Shown here piece after piece: positions 21,911-32,290 of a DNA stretch of 64,000 nucleotides (position 1 is the stretch's first letter; every line of letters begins with the position of its first letter). The notes below the pieces were generated by a model that saw only the letters and a program-made list of their open reading frames with translations, did no database searches and had not been told where the DNA came from. The DNA comes from Heterohyrax brucei. Its lineage: Eukaryota > Chordata > Mammalia > Hyracoidea > Procaviidae. The translations under genes were made by a program, and so were the position numbers. The DNA is taken from the NCBI GenBank assembly GCA_028571685.1, contig CM053140.1, positions 60,332,201 to 60,396,200 on the forward strand. Direction: 5' to 3'.

Positions 21911-21986
21911 CCTCCTCCCTGCCTCCAAGCCTCCTCCCTGCCTCCAAGCCTCCTCCCTGCCTCCAAGCCTCCTCCCTACCTCCAAG
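21911..21986. repeat. Minisatellite, 4 x 19 bp
   Basis: Four tandem copies of the 19 bp unit 'cctcctccctgcctccaag' at 21,911, 21,930, 21,949 and 21,968. The first three are identical and the fourth has one change (g to a). Confidence 0.95.
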
Positions 21987-21999
21987 CACCGGCTGCTCC

Positions 22000-22130
22000 A
22001 GGAACTGAGCTGCAGTCGCAAGAGGCTGCAGCGCCACCTGCAGGCCGGATTCGGCATCGCGCAGTCTCCGGACACTTGGTCCCGTCCAGGTGCACCCTCC
22101 ACCGAGACGCTGACCTCGTTACCAGCCTGT
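22000..22130. other. Small CpG-dense patch
   Basis: About a dozen CpG sites lie within about 130 bp (for example 'gattcggcatcgcgcagtct'), against a CpG-poor background. It is too short for a classic CpG island, and there is no promoter evidence beyond composition. Confidence 0.5.
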
Positions 22131-22294
22131 CTCTGTCTCCTTTAACGACCCTAATCACCAGCTAAGCTCCTCTCCCAAAGCAATGAGACTCCAGGATCGA
22201 TTAATTTCATAATGGAATCCTTTCCCTTCACAGCCCTGCTCCCAGGTGCCGCCAACCTAAGGACAATCTGCTCTCATTGCTCTCCTGGAACCGT

Positions 22295-22385
22295 GGGCCG
22301 CACTGCGATTCTCACCCGTATTACAGATGAGGAGACGGAGGCAGAGAAGGGCAAGCGCGGCGTGAATCGGCTCCGGGTCTAGGAG
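22295..22385 (+). repeat. MIR SINE fossil
   Basis: Sense core 'attacagatgaggagacgga' then 'ggcagagaagggcaagcg'. Confidence 0.7.
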
Positions 22386-22629
22386 AACGTGGCCCTGTTC
22401 AGTTATTCACGTAACTGTCCAGCAAGCAATTGACGTATGCCCACATGGTGCCCAACAAGGTTCTGGGAAAAGAGACAGAGTTGAATGAGTCAGTGGAACA
22501 GTCCCTGCCTGGAGACATGTAAAGTGACAGTTACAGACTTGGGGATGGATCTGACAGGAGGATGTGTCAATCAGTGTGGTACCCCAGAAAAGGCGCTGGC
22601 AACTCAGGTGGGTTCCGAAAGAGGTGGGG

Positions 22630-22790
22630 GAGGGAAGGTCAGAAAAATCTCAGAAGAAGTAGCATCTGAGCTGACACATCCAGACAGAGGAGGAACTTTC
22701 TAGGGAAAGGTGCGAAAAACGGTGTTCCAGGCAGCAGGTACAGCATGCTCGCGGGCCTGGAGGCCAGAAAGAGCCAGGGCTTTCAGATGG
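22630..22790 (-). repeat. L2-like fragment, antisense
   Basis: 'agtagcatctgagctgacac' and 'gtgttccaggcagcaggtac' correspond in reverse to the L2 region seen in sense at 23,895-24,140 and 25,125-25,450. Confidence 0.6.
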
Positions 22791-22977
22791 TGTTTCTGTA
22801 GAGGTGAAGAGGAAGGGGCCTGGGCTCAGTCTGGGAAGGGTCAGCAGGGGCCCGACCACGGAGAACTGTGGGAGCTTCTTGCTTTTCCTGTTTTCATAGC
22901 CAGTACTGACAAAATATAAACTAATAACAATAATACAAACCATTGTTACCACTACTACTACGATTACTGCTATAATG

Positions 22978-23374
22978 GACTCCCTGAACGATGCAAACCA
23001 CCAACATACTGCTAACCAAAAGACTGGAGGTTTGAGTTTACCCAGAGGCACCCCTGAAGGAAGTTTTGGTGATCTGAACCATACCTATTGCCATCGGGTC
23101 AACTCTGACTCAGCAACCCTATAGGACGGAATAGAATTGCCCCATGGTATCATCAAGGCCGTAATCTTTACGAAGCTCACTGCCACATCTCTGTCCCATG
23201 GAGCAGCCAGTAGATTCAAACCACAGACCTTTCCTTTAGCAGCCCGGTGCTTAATTGCTGCACTATCAAGGCTTCTGAACAGTGAGACCTTGGAACACCT
23301 ATGGAGCAAGTTCTAGTCTGACACACATGGGATGGAACACCTTCAGTTGAAATCAACTTGACAGCATGTATTTA
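22978..23374 (+). mobile_element. AfroSINE, long variant, split
   Basis: Sense SINE pieces at 22,978-23,079 and 23,274-23,374. The head carries 'gctaaccaaaagactggagg' and the tail carries 'ctagtctgacacacatggga' and 'aatcaacttgacagcatg'. An antisense SINE splits it. Confidence 0.78.
23080..23273 (-). mobile_element. AfroSINE nested in an opposite-strand SINE
   Basis: Antisense copy with 'ctattgccatcgggtcaact', a longer middle block, and head end 'gcactatcaaggct'. The duplication 'tctgaac' is at 23,073-23,079 and 23,274-23,280. Confidence 0.82.
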
Positions 23375-23894
23375 GCTGGGGTTCTCCCTTGGAGAACTCT
23401 GGCAAGGCAGGGAATTTTCAAGGCTTCCGTCACCAGCCTAGAGGTTTTCTCTGTCTCGGTGGCAAGTGGGTGTCATTCTCAGATGAGGTTGCAGCTATGT
23501 GTCTTTCCCTTAAATGGGCTCCTGAACTATTTCAACTGAAACATGGAGCTGAGGAGAAAGAAGTAAGAGAAAATAGTCACGCTTTCAGAAATGACCCAGG
23601 ACACAAGTTTGCAGTCATTCTGCATGGGAAATTTGCAGGATCTTCCTTGAGGTCATTTGGAGAGTTGATTTCTCTCTTTCTCCACTTTTCTTTTGTCATG
23701 ACTGGACCAAGGATAAGGCCCATGGAAGTGGAGTTCACAAGACCAGGGATCTGGAGCCAGGTCTGAGTGGTTAGTGGATGAACCCAGCATGATGTGGGGC
23801 CTCTGTGCTGGCCTAGGAATTAGGTCCTGCCTCCGTGAGGACAAGGGTAGAACAAGGTGGGAAAGGCACAGAGAGAAGCCCAAGAAGGGAAAGT
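23375..23894. other. No gene recognised
   Basis: Single-copy-looking DNA. The 125-codon frame at 23,389-23,766 has no known motif. Confidence 0.45.
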
Positions 23895-24140
23895 CTGTCC
23901 TGTACTCAGGCCCTTTCCCTGCCTGCCGCTCCCCTACCGTGCTGCAGGCACAAGGATCCTTCTGCACAGCGAATCTTCCCGGCACTGGGCCTTTGCATAT
24001 GCTGTTCCCCCAGCGAGCAATGCTCTGCTCACTTCCTTTAAGGCCCAGCCACATGTCTCCTCCTCAGAGAAACCTGCCTGTCTGCCCCTGCTCTCCCACA
24101 TCCTCTGTGTCTCCCATCCTCTGTTCCCCTCCCCTGCTAT
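23895..24140 (+). repeat. L2 LINE fragment
   Basis: The sense L2 3' coding side shows 'ctgggcctttgcatatgctg', 'cacatgtctcctcctcagag' and 'cacatcctctgtgtctccca'. Frames on the plus strand here are L2 relics. Confidence 0.68.
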
Positions 24141-24675
24141 AGGACTCTCTTAAGACCAGTCCCAGACACTCTTATTTTTAGAAAGTTTTTCCCTTGTCAG
24201 ATTAAAGAAGCTAAAATGTACCCGTATCCCACATTAAATATCAGTTATATGTGGCTATACAAAATCCGAGTTGGAGTGGAAGGTGACTGACCAGTTGATA
24301 ATGTTATGCTTTGTACACATTTGATTAAACATTTATCAACTTCAATTTTTTCAGTTTTCCATTAGATTTTGCAGCTAAATGAATTGCTTTTCTGGGCCTT
24401 AAACATTTTCACATGCCCCTAAGAGCTCTTAAGCCCTGGCACTGTGCCCGGAGTTAAACGTCTTGTGGAGGCACGATTTCCCCCACTGCCTCTCCCCACC
24501 CAGGCAGAACTCTTCCCTCCTCCGGCTCCTGCACAGAGCCACCAGGTGGCGCTGTAGTGATCGGTTCGTCCGTTTCCCATGGGACGGGGAGCACTCTGCG
24601 GCTGGGGATGACAACCCAGTATTTCTCTGTGGTGCACACTCCGCCTGAGACAGGCAGGGAGAGTTAATGTTTTTA
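24141..24675. other. No gene recognised
   Basis: Single-copy-looking DNA with an AT-rich first half and a GC-richer second half around 24,540-24,610. Confidence 0.45.
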
Positions 24676-24877
24676 TGAAAGAGAGAAAAAGAGGGAAAGA
24701 AAGAGAGAGAGGGAAAGAAAAGGAAATAGAGGAAGGAAGGGAGGAAGGAGGAAGGGAGGGAGAAAAAGAGGTATGGAGAGAGGGAGGAAGAAAGAAAAAG
24801 CCAAAAGCCAAGAGGTAGGAAAAAAGGAAGTAAAAAGAGGAAGGAATGGAGAGAAGAAAGAAGAGAAGGAGGGAGGA
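24676..24877. repeat. GA-rich (polypurine) tract
   Basis: About 200 bp, almost purely A and G on the plus strand, made of imperfect gaaa, gaag and ggaa units. It shows strong strand asymmetry. The lysine-rich frame here is an artefact. Confidence 0.92.
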
Positions 24878-25124
24878 ATTCTGAGCTTTTATCAGAGCCA
24901 GCTTGCAGTGAGGTACAGATTTATTGTCTGTGGTGATGGCTTCAGGGATATGGTGATGGATTCTCCAGACACCCTAGTCTTTTTACATTGGGTCTCAGGG
25001 TCCTCTCTTCTATATCAAGTCTCGCATCCCCTCTGCAGGAAAATGGATATTGCTACAGCAGTCTAACAAGTTACAACTGGATTGGATGTACCAAGGTAGC
25101 ATAAATATGACTCCAGACAGGAGT

Positions 25125-25450
25125 GGCTCCCCACCCACCACAGGCTAAAGTTCAGATGTCTACCTGACTCTACCTGGCCAGGTTCTGCCCATTTTTCCTC
25201 CCCCAGTTTATATCACTCTTATTCTGGCTCACTCCACTCCCACCACATCAGCCTTCTTGATGCTTCTTCAACAAACAAGCACCTGCCCACCTCAGGACCT
25301 TTGCACTAACTGTTCCCTTTGTCTGGAACACTTTTCCTTCAGATACCTGCATGCATCACTTCCTGGCTTCATTCACTTCAAATGTGACCACCCAGAAAGG
25401 CTTTTCCTGACCATGCCTTCCAAAACAGCCCTCTTCCACTGGGAGATCCA
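25125..25450 (+). repeat. L2 LINE fragment
   Basis: Good sense L2 match in order: 'cctggccaggttctgcccat', 'tcaggacctttgcactaact', 'tttgtctggaacacttttcc', 'aggcttttcctgaccatgcc'. Confidence 0.8.
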
Positions 25451-25519
25451 CAGTGTATTTGATTCAAGTTCTTGAGAAAAGAAAAGGCTGTCCTGAAGAC
25501 ATAAGATTTGCCAGGTCTT

Positions 25520-25660
25520 TGACTGATCAGAGCCGTGTCTATGACCATATCTGATTGTCAGAGAGATCCTCTAAGGGAGGAAGGGTCATTTTCCCTCTTT
25601 TACTGAGGCTCAGAGAGATAAGTGACTTGCCCAAGGCCATGCAGTTTGTAAATAACAGAG
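25520..25660 (+). repeat. MIR SINE fossil
   Basis: 'cttttactgaggctcagaga' then 'gataagtgacttgcccaagg' then 'catgcagtttgtaaataac'. Confidence 0.78.
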
Positions 25661-26124
25661 CAGTTTTGTATCTCTGTCAACAACTTGGAGATGGAGGTTT
25701 GGGATCTTCAGCACTGAAGGCGGTAGTTGATGCTGTGGATGTGGATGAAACTATCCAGAGAGACTACAGACAGTGATGAGAATGAGAACAAAAGTTTGAG
25801 GAACACCATTAACATTGAGGTGGGTTGGTCAAAGACGAGATGTGAAGGAGGAAAAGCTAGCAAAATGGATTGAGAAGAATTGACCATCGGCACAAGAAGA
25901 GGCTACAAGGAAGAGAGGCTTATGGACAAAGAGTAGTAGAAGTCAAGAAATGGTTGGTTGACAGTGGTCACTGGTGATCGTGGAGGGCTACTGCTTACCG
26001 GCTGTGGCCTTGTTCACCCCTCCTAAGGTCAGTTTTCTCATATGTGAAACCAGATTCAAGATTTCCACATGTATGACAGAGACAGTGACGGGACTGAATG
26101 AAATAACACTCTTACTTTTCAGTG
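25661..26124. other. Unresolved, possibly LINE-derived
   Basis: Between a MIR and a clear RTE piece lies 460 bp that I cannot place. The A/G-rich, coding-like texture (for example 'gtgggttggtcaaagacgag') hints at a degraded LINE. No consensus block was recognised. Confidence 0.3.
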
Positions 26125-27178
26125 ATCTCCAATCATCAAAAATGAAATGGAACACATAAAGATTGATATTCTAGGCATTAAAAAACCAAATGAAACCCAT
26201 TGCTGTCAAGTTGATTCTAACTGATAGCGACCCTATAGGGCCAGAAAGAACTGCTCCATAGAGTTTCTAAGGAGCACTTGGCAGATTTGAACTGCTGACC
26301 TTTCAGTTGTGAGATGTAGCACTTAACCACTACACCACCAGGGTTTCCAACCTAGGCATTAGTGAGCTGAAATGGACTGGTACTGGTGATTTTGAGTCAG
26401 GTAATCATTTGGAACGGTGAAGTAAAAGAACTGAACAGAAGATTTCAAAGGGTGACTTGAGAAGACAAAGTATTACAGACATGTGCAAAAAGCTGGAAAC
26501 AGAAAGCCAAAAGGGATGCTTAGTATTTCTCGTGTTGAAAGAACTGAAGAAAAAAACTCAAGCCTCAAGTCACAGTAGTGAAGGATTCCACAGGGAAAAT
26601 ATGAAATAACCCAAGAAGCATCAAAAGAAGATGGAAGGAATACACAGAGTCCCTACACCAGAAATAACTGGGTGACATTCAACCACTTCAAGAGCTAGCA
26701 TATGATCAGGAACTGATGGTACTGAAGGAAGAAGTCAAAGCTGCATTGAAGACATTGGCAAAAAACAAGGCTCCAGGGTAATGAATAATGAGGAACAAAT
26801 AAGAATTGATGCCTTTGAGTTATAGTGTTGATGAAGACTATTGAATATAGCATGGACTGCCAACAGAATGAACAAATCTGTCTTGAAAGAAGTACAACCA
26901 GAATATTCCTTAGAAGCAAGCATGGTGAGACTAAGTCACACGCTTTGGACATGTTAGCGGGACAGATCAGTCCCCACAGAAGGGCTCGTGCTTGGTAAAG
27001 TAGAGAGTCAATGAAAAAGATGAAGACTCCTAGTGAGATGGATTAGCACAGTGGCTGCAACAATGGGTTCAAGCTTAGCAACAATTGTGAGGGTGGTACA
27101 GGCCCTGGCAGTGTTTTGTTCTGTGTGCATAGGGTCGCTGGGAGTCAGAATTGACTCAATGGCACCAAAAAACAACTG
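26125..27178 (+). mobile_element. RTE/BovB-clade LINE, sense, internally deleted
   Basis: It starts in the endonuclease region ('aaaaatgaaatggaacacat', 'gagctgaaatggactggtac'). It skips to the linker ('gtaaaagaactgaacagaag'), runs to 'aaaacaaggctccagg', skips most of the reverse transcriptase, and ends with the 3' coding end and the tail 'gactcaatggcacc...aacaac'. It contains one SINE and is not translatable. Confidence 0.87.
26181..26351 (-). mobile_element. AfroSINE inserted in RTE
   Basis: Antisense full-length copy with a perfect 10 bp TSD 'ctaggcatta' (26,171-26,180 and 26,352-26,361). The TSD is RTE sequence, so the RTE was there first. Confidence 0.94.
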
Positions 27179-27234
27179 AAGTGTTCTTGTTTAACACAAT
27201 TTCCACAGTGAATTGATTTGAAGCATGAGTTTTA

Positions 27235-27400
27235 GAATCAGTAGCACTTCCTGGAGAAGGCGCCTGTGGGCATGGGACCTCAGTTTCCCTATATGTAAAA
27301 CAGGAATATTAGTAATGCCTACCTGGAGTTCTTTTGAATGCAGTAATGCCTAGGAAGTGCTCAGCTCAGCCCTCAGTGTAGAATGAGTGCTTAATTGATG
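27235..27400 (-). repeat. MIR SINE fossil, antisense
   Basis: 'gacctcagtttccctatatg' then 'gtaatgcctacctggagttc' then 'aatgcctaggaagtgctcag'. Confidence 0.7.
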
Positions 27401-27579
27401 ATAAAATTGCAGTTGAAAGAGTGAGTTGGACTTCTGCCCCTCTTTCCTGCCACCTTCGTCTCCTCAGGCTGCCCAGGCCGAAGGGCTCTGTGGGTGAGGA
27501 TGCAGGCTGACCTCCAGAGCCAGCAGGGGGCCTGGAGAGCATCTGTATTTTCCAGAATCTTCAAGGAAAGATGGAGAAT

Positions 27580-27640
27580 CACAGCTCAACAGGTAGGTGT
27601 TTGCCTGAAGTCACACAGTGAGTTATGGTAGAGTCAAGGC
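27580..27640 (+). repeat. MIR fragment
   Basis: Short sense block 'tttgcctgaagtcacacagt' plus 'gagttatgg'. Confidence 0.5.
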
Positions 27641-27794
27641 GGGCCCTTGGGGATCCTGACTCCAGGGCAGAGGCAGTTCCCCTGGAGCTCACTCTGTGGG
27701 CCAGTGAAGTTGCTTGGGAATGATTCTCATTCCAGAGGGGACCCTGAATCAAACCACCCCAAAGTGGAGAGCAGATGGTGTAATAGCATGTTCC

Positions 27795-27885
27795 CCGTGT
27801 GCAAAGAGCTGACTGGAGCACTTTACACACCCTCAGTCGTTTCATCTTCACTACTGTCCTATAAGGCAGGTAGTAGCTAGCACTG
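27795..27885 (+). repeat. MIR fragment
   Basis: 'ggagcactttacacaccctc' and 'actactgtcctataaggcag' match the 5' half of MIR. Confidence 0.6.
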
Positions 27886-27944
27886 GGGCGGCAGGAGAAT
27901 TCCCACCACCTGCGTGAGAGACTCAGTTTAACTTCTGGCAATGT

Positions 27945-28168
27945 ACCTGGCGCATGGCCACCACTCACCTGCCAGTGAAGACTTGTATATTGCAGTGATG
28001 CTGAACACACTTCAATGGACTTTCCAGACTAAGATGGACTAGGAAGAAAGGCTTGGTTATACTTCCAGAAATCATCAGATGGAAAATCCTGTGGATCACA
28101 ATGGTCCAATTCCATTGTACATGAGATTTTCCATGATGTGAGGGCAACTTGATGACAACTAACAACAT
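27945..28168 (+). mobile_element. Short RTE-derived element (5' end fused to 3' tail)
   Basis: It opens with sequence like the RTE 5' end ('ccaccactcacctgccagtg', then 'cagtgatgctgaacacac' and 'ccagactaagatggactagg'). It closes with the tail shared by RTE and AfroSINE ('gcaacttgatgacaactaac'). There is no coding part. A similar layout occurs at 49,501-49,722. It is a candidate nonautonomous RTE derivative. Confidence 0.6.
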
Positions 28169-28171
28169 AGA

Positions 28172-28285
28172 ATTTTAGCCCCACTTTACAGATGAGGCTA
28201 TGAAGGCTCAGGGGTTAAATAACTGCCAAAGATCATACAACCGGTTCATGGCAGAACTAGGTTTTCAACACAGGAAGCCTGACTG
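28172..28285 (+). repeat. MIR SINE fossil
   Basis: 'ccactttacagatgaggcta' then 'taaataactgccaaagatca' then 'tacaaccggttcatggcaga'. Confidence 0.78.
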
Positions 28286-28452
28286 TAAACCAAAACACCA
28301 AAGCCATTGCTATCAAGTTGATTCCAACTGATAGCAACCCTGTAAGACAAAGTAGAACTGCTCCAAAGGGTTTCCAAGAAGCAACTGGTGGATTCAAACT
28401 GCAGACTTTTCAGTTAGCAGCTGAGTTTTTAACCACTGTGCCACCAGGCCTC
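28286..28452 (-). mobile_element. AfroSINE
   Basis: Antisense full-length copy from 'aaaccaaaacaccaaagcca' to the head 'accactgtgccaccaggcct'. It is inserted at the end of a MIR. Confidence 0.9.
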
Positions 28453-28844
28453 CAGACCCTCTTAATTGTGGTTCTAGAACATCATAATTAACTCCTTCAC
28501 TATGTGGCCTTGTTGAGAAAAAAGACGCCCAGCCTATAGGGTCTAGAATAAGACTTCCTCACTCTGTAGAACCCCTTCTCCTGCTAGGTCACGTTCAGCG
28601 GCATGCAGTGTGAGTTCACTTTGTCGGGTGACCTGACCTTCTGTGTGGGACATCATCACTGACATTTAACATGAAGCATGTGCCTTATCCCTGAGCAAAC
28701 GTCTGTCCCAGGGAGTCCTGGGAAGATGAGCTGCTTCATCAGATCGAGCTGAGTGCAGAGTTTGCAGAACAGCAAAGGGGACACCAGTGCCAGACAGACC
28801 TTGCCAAGTGCTGGCACCACCACATCATGACGTGCAAACTTGGG
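28453..28844. other. No gene recognised
   Basis: Single-copy-looking DNA with no identified feature. Confidence 0.45.
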
Positions 28845-28960
28845 CAGAGATTCCTTGAGCCTCAGTTTCTATACCTGCAAAATGGACACAATATACAATG
28901 TGGCACCCTTGGGGAGACTGAAAGGAGATGAGGCAGAGAAAAACGAAACTGATACTCATA
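28845..28960 (-). repeat. MIR fossil, antisense
   Basis: 'ccttgagcctcagtttctat' followed by 'acctgcaaaatggacacaat' is the antisense MIR core. Confidence 0.65.
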
Positions 28961-29079
28961 AATACTAAGAAAGAGACCCAAGATAATTAGTGGAGCCAGA
29001 TCTCAAATCCAAATCTGTTAGCTGCCAAAGCCTGTGTTCTAACCACTGGCATTTATTGTTCGTTCTTGCTCCTTCTACG

Positions 29080-29106
29080 CACACACACACACACACACAC
29101 GCACAT
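29080..29106. repeat. (CA)n microsatellite
   Basis: About 12 CA units with one interruption (gcaca) at the right end. It is likely length-polymorphic. Confidence 0.95.
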
Positions 29107-29137
29107 ACCACTTACCATTTGTGCCACCTTTGGTTAG

Positions 29138-29205
29138 GGCCTCATCTTTGCAAGCCTTGGTTTCGTCAGCTACCAATGGGGGATACTGATAATGTTCTGT
29201 AGTGT
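29138..29205 (-). repeat. MIR fragment, antisense
   Basis: 'cctcatctttgcaagccttg' and 'gtcagctaccaatgggggat' resemble the antisense MIR core. It is short. Confidence 0.45.
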
Positions 29206-29414
29206 TCCTTTCAGGATTTTCAATCATATCCACAAATTTTCTGGTACATAGTAATGTCCCTGACCTGGTAGTTTAGGTTGTGATGATGATAGTGACAGTG
29301 GGGAGAGACGGAAAACAGAGGGAGAAATGAGCAGACTTGACAGGGAGAAGAAGGTGCATCAGTGACAGACCCTGGCCCTGGTAGGAGGGAAAACTCAAGG
29401 GGACTCCGAGTCAT

Positions 29415-29452
29415 ACAAGGTGGCTCTGAGTTGGAATCGACTTGACGGCAAT
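29415..29452 (+). mobile_element. AfroSINE tail fragment
   Basis: Only 'ctgagttggaatcgacttga' and 'cggcaatgg' plus a few bases remain. It is the 3' tail of a SINE without its head. Confidence 0.65.
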
Positions 29453-30064
29453 GGATAGTGGGAGAAAGGAGGGGCTGACTGTGGCAGTGCCCTCAGCCTG
29501 CCCCTCGCAGTCCTTCCTGTGGCCCCAGCCTGCACAGGAGAGGCTCCAGGAAGTCCCCTGAAGAAGACCTGAGGGAGGGTGACTGACCGCCACTCAGAGC
29601 ATGTGTTACTGTCCTGCACTCAAGGGAGGTCTGGAATAGCACGGGGGGAAGGGGCTGGGGAGGGACAGGTGGGCAAGGGTGTGGCCGGTGGGGCCTTGTT
29701 TGAGGGACACTCTGCAGCAGCACTGCCCTGAGTCCAGGGTTTTTTCCCTGATCTAATTAGCGTCACAGAGAACTACACACTCAAACCGGAGTCTGCTCCC
29801 CTGAGAATGTCCTAGAACTAATACTGCTTAAATATGGAATGGTTCCTGCCCTCGGGCCCCACGTCAAGGAGGCATGAACCAGAAACAAGAGCTGTAATTA
29901 CCAGCTATGATTCTGTAGCGTGGAGCTATAAGAAAACAACAAGCCTACTCCCCCTAATAAAACAATTAACAACATTCTGAGTTCTTTCTGCTCCATTTAA
30001 AGAGACACTGAGTTTTTTATTCTTTAGTCTATTTCTAGTCCTATAGCTCCAATTATTCACCCAG
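29453..30064. other. No gene; AT-rich unique stretch
   Basis: The stretch at 29,745-29,990 is unusually rich in homeobox-like and A/T motifs ('gatctaattagcgtcacag', 'gagctgtaattaccagctat') with no repeat signature. It is a possible conserved noncoding element. Nothing coding was found. Confidence 0.35.
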
Positions 30065-30180
30065 GTCATTTGCTGAGCACCTACTGTGTGCTGGGTACAT
30101 GCTGGGTGAAAAAAATGAGAGAGAAACACACCAAACAAGGTGCCACGCTCCCGGGGCTTACATTCTGCATGTCCAATGAT
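30065..30180 (-). repeat. L2 3' end, antisense
   Basis: 'ttgctgagcacctactgtgt' then 'gctgggtacatgctgggtga' and 'ccggggcttacattctgcat' match the reverse L2 3' end. Confidence 0.7.
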
Positions 30181-30194
30181 AAAAGACATCTCTT

Positions 30195-30285
30195 TTTATC
30201 AGTGTTGTATCCCCAAGGTGTCTGGCACATAGTAATGAGTCAATAATTATTTGTTCAAAGAGTGAAAAAAAATGAATGAATGAAA
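30195..30285 (+). repeat. L2 3' end
   Basis: 'tgtatccccaaggtgtctgg' then 'cacatagtaatgagtcaata' and 'gaatgaatgaa' form the sense L2 terminus. Confidence 0.75.
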
Positions 30286-32104
30286 GGCCTTAGAAGTCAT
30301 GCCAGGGAACATAGAACTTGTCCTCAGAGCAGAGGGGAGTCATAATGTCTGATTTAGGAAGATCTCCTGCTCCCCTTCCTCCCCTACCACTCAGCACCTG
30401 CCAAGTGAAAGGCCCAGTTTCCCCACCTGCTAAATTTTTAGATCCCAATAGCCACTGCATTTTTTTCTTTATAGAACTTTTTCTCAGTTTCCAGAAAGTC
30501 TCCGCTCTGAAGTTAAAAAGCACTCACATCAGCAGCTGTCAATATCAACGTTTTCCCAGCACTTGTCTGAGATCTGAGCAGGCCACAAGAGCAGGCCCAC
30601 ACAGAGAGGAGAAAGGCAGCCCAGAGGAGGGCAGGTAGAGGGCAGTGGTTGTGGAGACAAGAGGCCCACTCCAGCCCAACATCAGCCAGAGTCCAGTGCC
30701 AAGACTTCCCAGCTCAATGCTGTGCAGGCCTGGCTACCTCATCAGCCCCCAGAACCCGTTCCACTTGGTGAGCACACCTGAGTCCTGTTCTAACATCCGG
30801 GAGGGAGAAGACGAAGTTGTCCTCACTGTCTCAGAAACACAGAAAGACCCACCCCTGTGTCCTAAAGCCCACCTGATTTTTATCGAAACCAAGCAGGGAC
30901 TGAGGACAATCCATTTGTGATCAGTCCTGACATTTTACCTGGATGTGAACTTCAACTAGCTGACGTCTGCCCGGGCTTGGCCATCATGATCTCATCCTCC
31001 ACTTCACATCAGTGACACAGGCACATGTTCTGGGTGGGGAAGGCCAGCCTGACTGCCTCTTCCCACTGGCAGGTGGCAGGTGGGAGAGGGCTCTGGTTAC
31101 CATGGGAAATGGGTAGCCTCAGCCAGGCTCCAGCACCAAGTCAGGCTCCTCTGTTCCACCACTGTCTCCTGTGAAGGTAGAAGTGACTCCTCTCTACTTC
31201 AGGAAGCTCTCCCTTTTCTTCACCCCTCCCTCCCACCAGCAGATCACTCAGGCACCTTATGGAACAAACTTCACCTGTACCCACAGACTCTACCAAGCAG
31301 TGGGAAGGAAGAAGTCTCATCTCAGCACCCTTGGGTTTCAAGACTGGGATGCTGGGCAGCAAACTGAGGCCTCTGGGGGTGAGCCCAGGAAGAATCAGGG
31401 TCTCAGCTTGTCAAGGTTCTCAGAGGCCCTGGGCTGAGTCTGTTCTTTGTCCAAAAGGAAGGGCTGATGCTCTTGGGGAGAAGAGGATGGGTGATACACT
31501 CACAGCACCCCAGCATCAGCCCTGATCTCCATCTATTATATCCAAACCCCCAGAACCCTGATGAAGGAAGCCTTTGGGGACCTTGATCATTTCCCACCCC
31601 CTTTCCAAATAGGTTGTCCCTGATGGCCATGTTGCCATTAACATTGAACGAGCTGTCCTGCTGGTCTTTACAGCACAGTGAGGCCTGCTCCTGGGACCTG
31701 GGGCTGCTTCTCACATGGCTAAAGCTGCCAGCTGAGGAGGAATCTAGCACAAAAAACAGAAAGACTGGGTGTTCCTGACATCACACATATACCTGGATCC
31801 AGTAGGAACTGAAGCTTCTTCTACTTCTAAAAATTCAGTTCTAGTCACCAGCCTCCTTTTATGCACTTATTTCTATAGTCCAATAGAGATGGGCATCAGT
31901 TGTGGTTTGGACCATTTTGGACCAGGCTCCTGGAGCATCTGACCCCCCTCCTTGCAGTGATCTGCAAAGGGACTCTCATGACCTCTGCAACCTTGGTCCT
32001 GAGCCCCAGCCAAAACCCTGGGGCTTCCCAGAGCCACATCACCTAGGATTAGGAGGAGCCCACCTCCCCAGACCATGTTCTTGGCACCACTCTTCTACTG
32101 GCCA
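30286..32104. other. No gene recognised
   Basis: 1.8 kb of single-copy-looking DNA. Many overlapping frames up to 115 codons occur on both strands, none with a domain. A remote L2-related block may lie at 30,290-30,350. Confidence 0.45.
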
Positions 32105-32290
32105 GTTCCGTACAGGTTACTGTAGAGGTTACAAGTTACTTTCACACACACTTTCCAACTTGACCTCTCAGGCAACCTTATAGCGGTGTTGTTAGTCCCC
32201 CAAGTGGAGCATCTGCAGCCCAGAAGACTTTATAACACGTCCAAGGTATAATACTTCTTACACAGGTAAGAAGTGTCAGCAGATTCTCCA
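32105..32290 (+). repeat. MIR SINE fossil
   Basis: 'ttcacacacactttccaact', 'caggcaaccttatagcggtg' and 'agcatctgcagcccagaaga' follow MIR order, divergent. Confidence 0.55.

Noticed and set aside
21911-21986. CRISPR-like repeat array
   Set aside because: The 19 bp units are directly adjacent with no spacers, and the host is a mammal.
22000-22130. Promoter CpG island
   Set aside because: Too short, with no TATA or initiator context, no adjacent exon, and a minisatellite right beside it.
21759-22145. Serine/proline-rich 128-codon frame
   Set aside because: It is produced by the CT tract and the 19 bp minisatellite. Equally long frames exist on the other strand.
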